A stretch of 64,000 nucleotides of DNA from Bombyx mori (lineage: Eukaryota > Arthropoda > Insecta > Lepidoptera > Bombycidae): NCBI RefSeq assembly GCF_030269925.1, contig NC_085109.1, positions 1,054,001 to 1,118,000 of the forward strand. The letters run 5' to 3'. The notes beneath the pieces were generated by a model. That model searched no databases. It was given only the letters and a program-made list of their open reading frames with translations, and was not told where the DNA came from. The first letter of the stretch is position 1; every line of letters starts with the position of its first letter. The translations under genes were made by a program, and so were the position numbers. This document shows, one piece after another, positions 62,461 through 64,000 of the stretch.

Positions 62461-63780
62461 ATGCCAGATATAGAAACTAAAAGAAAAGCAGAGGATGTGT
62501 CTCTTGTACCCTCCAAGCGAGTACGGCATGAGATCTCAGTAGTCGGCACCAGAGAAAAGGCAGTTGTTACTTCATCTGTGAGTATTGTTTTCAATAAAGT
62601 TTACTTATTTTCTCAATAGTACGGTCTATAAAAGCTAAGAACTCTAACGCCACGGTGAAAGCATCAAGAGATCATAATTATAATTATTAGAAATGGAACA
62701 TAACATCTAAAATAAACTTTTAGAAAAACACAATCTGTACTTAGGTAATCATGATTGATATTTGTTAAAATTTAAGGTAATACGAATTTTAGTCGGCTTT
62801 TACTTTAAGATTTATTTTTCAACATTTGTAGTGATCAACAAGATTCCAAGATTCCTGTGTTTTGTATTTTATATTCTTGTCGTTCTAGGTTCCACGAACA
62901 TCAAACTTGTATGCGCCAATTATGTTGTTGGAAGGACACCAAGGAGAAATTTTCACAGGCAAATTTCATCCTGAAGGCAAACATTTGGCTTCTGCAGGCT
63001 TTGACAGACAAATATGTAAGTAACAAAATCATGACAAAGCTTTTGAATTGGCAAAGTGTTTCTAAAATTCACACTCTAATAATATACTACTATCAAAACG
63101 TTAATGAAGAATTGACACATTTGATAACACAAATTATAAGATTACAGTAGGTAGGTTTTAAATTTAATTGAAAAGAGTGAACAAGGTAAAATCTGACCTA
63201 GTGTATAAGTGATTATTGGAGACCATAGACATTATATTACAGCGTCTTAAATTTTCTCTGAAGTCCAAATCCATTTCAGTTTGATTTAATATGCATTATT
63301 AAGAATGACTGCCAGTACCAATATCCCAGGCATGGGCCACACTGTACTGGGGTTTTAGTGACACGAGCCCTATAATGTAGGGAACAATATGATACAATAC
63401 TCAAAATGATAGCTGATATAAACTGTTTAGCTTAAGCCACCATTAATATAAAAAAATACAAAATAAATGTTTATACCATTGAAAATTTCCACCAATGTCA
63501 GGGTCATGTTGACAACTTATAAGCTGTACAAGTCCAACTTAGTAATATTATGATTTTTGATTTCTTATTTTCACAGTAATATGGAATGTGTATGGTCAAT
63601 GCGAGAATGTGATGGTGATGAAAGGTCACACGGGAGCAATAATGCAGCTTTGCTTCTCACCTGATGGTTCACATTTGTACACTGGAGCTACGGACAATAC
63701 TGTAGCAGTATGGGACGTACCCACCGGGACTAGAATCAAGAAGTTAAAGGGTCACGCTAACTTTGTGAACTCTGTTTCAG
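62461..63780 (+). CDS. SNRNP40: U5 snRNP 40-kDa protein, WD repeats (SNRNP40), 5' exons
   Basis: Three coding exons: 62461-62577, 62889-63015 and 63577-63780; the rest lies beyond the window. Borders are 'TCT|gtgagt...ttctag|GTT' (phase 0) and 'ATAT|gtaagt...tcacag|TA' (phase 1), and the last exon ends 'TTTCAG|gtatgt'. The protein opens with a basic tail (MPDIETKRKAEDVSLVPSKR, then VRHEI) that parallels the LPLVPVKRQRHE of the human protein. The first two WD units follow: 'APIMLLEGHQGEIFTGKFHP' with 'LASAGFDRQI', then 'ILIWNVYGQCENVMVMKGHT' with 'YTGATDNTVAVWDVPTGTRI' and a third 'LKGHANFVNS'. The protein binds Prp8 in the U5 snRNP of the spliceosome. Its start is 2.1 kb from the divergent NME6. 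Confidence 0.92.
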
Positions 63781-64000
63781 GTATGTTTCATAGTTTGAGT
63801 TTTGACACACAATGGTTTTCATGCTAGTGCTTTTTAGTAGTACAAATACACAACAGTAACTTAATTAAACATTACTTTGCACTCTCAGAGCCTTAAAGTG
63901 ATTGGATCCAAATAAAGTGGGATTGACCTAAAATTGAAACTATAATCCGTAACCATGGTTTGAAACCAGATAACATCAATCTAAAATCTCAATGCCTGTG

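Overview
The window is nuclear DNA of a lepidopteran, almost certainly the silkworm Bombyx mori or a very close relative. The main reason is about two dozen copies, in both orientations, of a tRNA-derived SINE with the features of Bombyx Bm1: a tRNA-like head, a conserved GC-rich body and an 'aagcaataaaa' tail. Other lepidopteran repeats fit this: Jockey/CR1-type LINE tails, RTE-type LINE tails, Helitrons that end in CTAG, and MITEs. The host genes have introns with GT/AG borders. There are no operons, bacterial genes, CRISPR arrays or rRNA.

Layout. Positions 1-21 kb are gene-poor: a GC-rich block with a 63-bp tandem repeat (1-770), a deleted PIF/Harbinger transposon with MADF and transposase remnants (1423-2689), an hAT-like MITE with a perfect 8-bp target duplication (8112-8367), a TA-flanked MITE (16412-16514), Helitrons, Bm1 copies and truncated LINEs. 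Positions 21.6-29.1 kb hold a three-level nest. A solo LTR (TGTTACGC...GCGTAACA, 4-bp duplication ATAC) is split by a TA-flanked foldback element with ~500-bp inverted arms. One arm of that foldback is split by an intact two-ORF Jockey-type LINE. The centre of the foldback is a piece of the same LINE family's ORF2. Positions 29-51 kb are again repeats, with one likely first exon of a secreted protein at 32040-32138.

Positions 51-64 kb are the gene-bearing part. A probable C2orf81-like gene lies on the minus strand (exons 52373-52606 and 53290-53454). A four-exon enkurin-domain gene (ENKD1-like, 56111-58070) runs on the plus strand. NME6, a nucleoside diphosphate kinase 6, lies on the minus strand in three exons (58903-60316). 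The first three coding exons of SNRNP40, the U5 snRNP 40-kDa WD-repeat protein, start at 62461 and run off the window. Splice phases agree at every junction modelled. ENKD1 and NME6 converge; NME6 and SNRNP40 diverge across a spacer filled by two Bm1 copies, one of them split by a GC-rich insertion.

The host genes show no shared pathway beyond possible ciliary or microtubule links for the ENKD1-like and C2orf81-like genes. No clearly new cellular system was found. The most unusual object is the nested LTR/foldback/LINE structure. All homology calls are from reading and memory; no database search was run.
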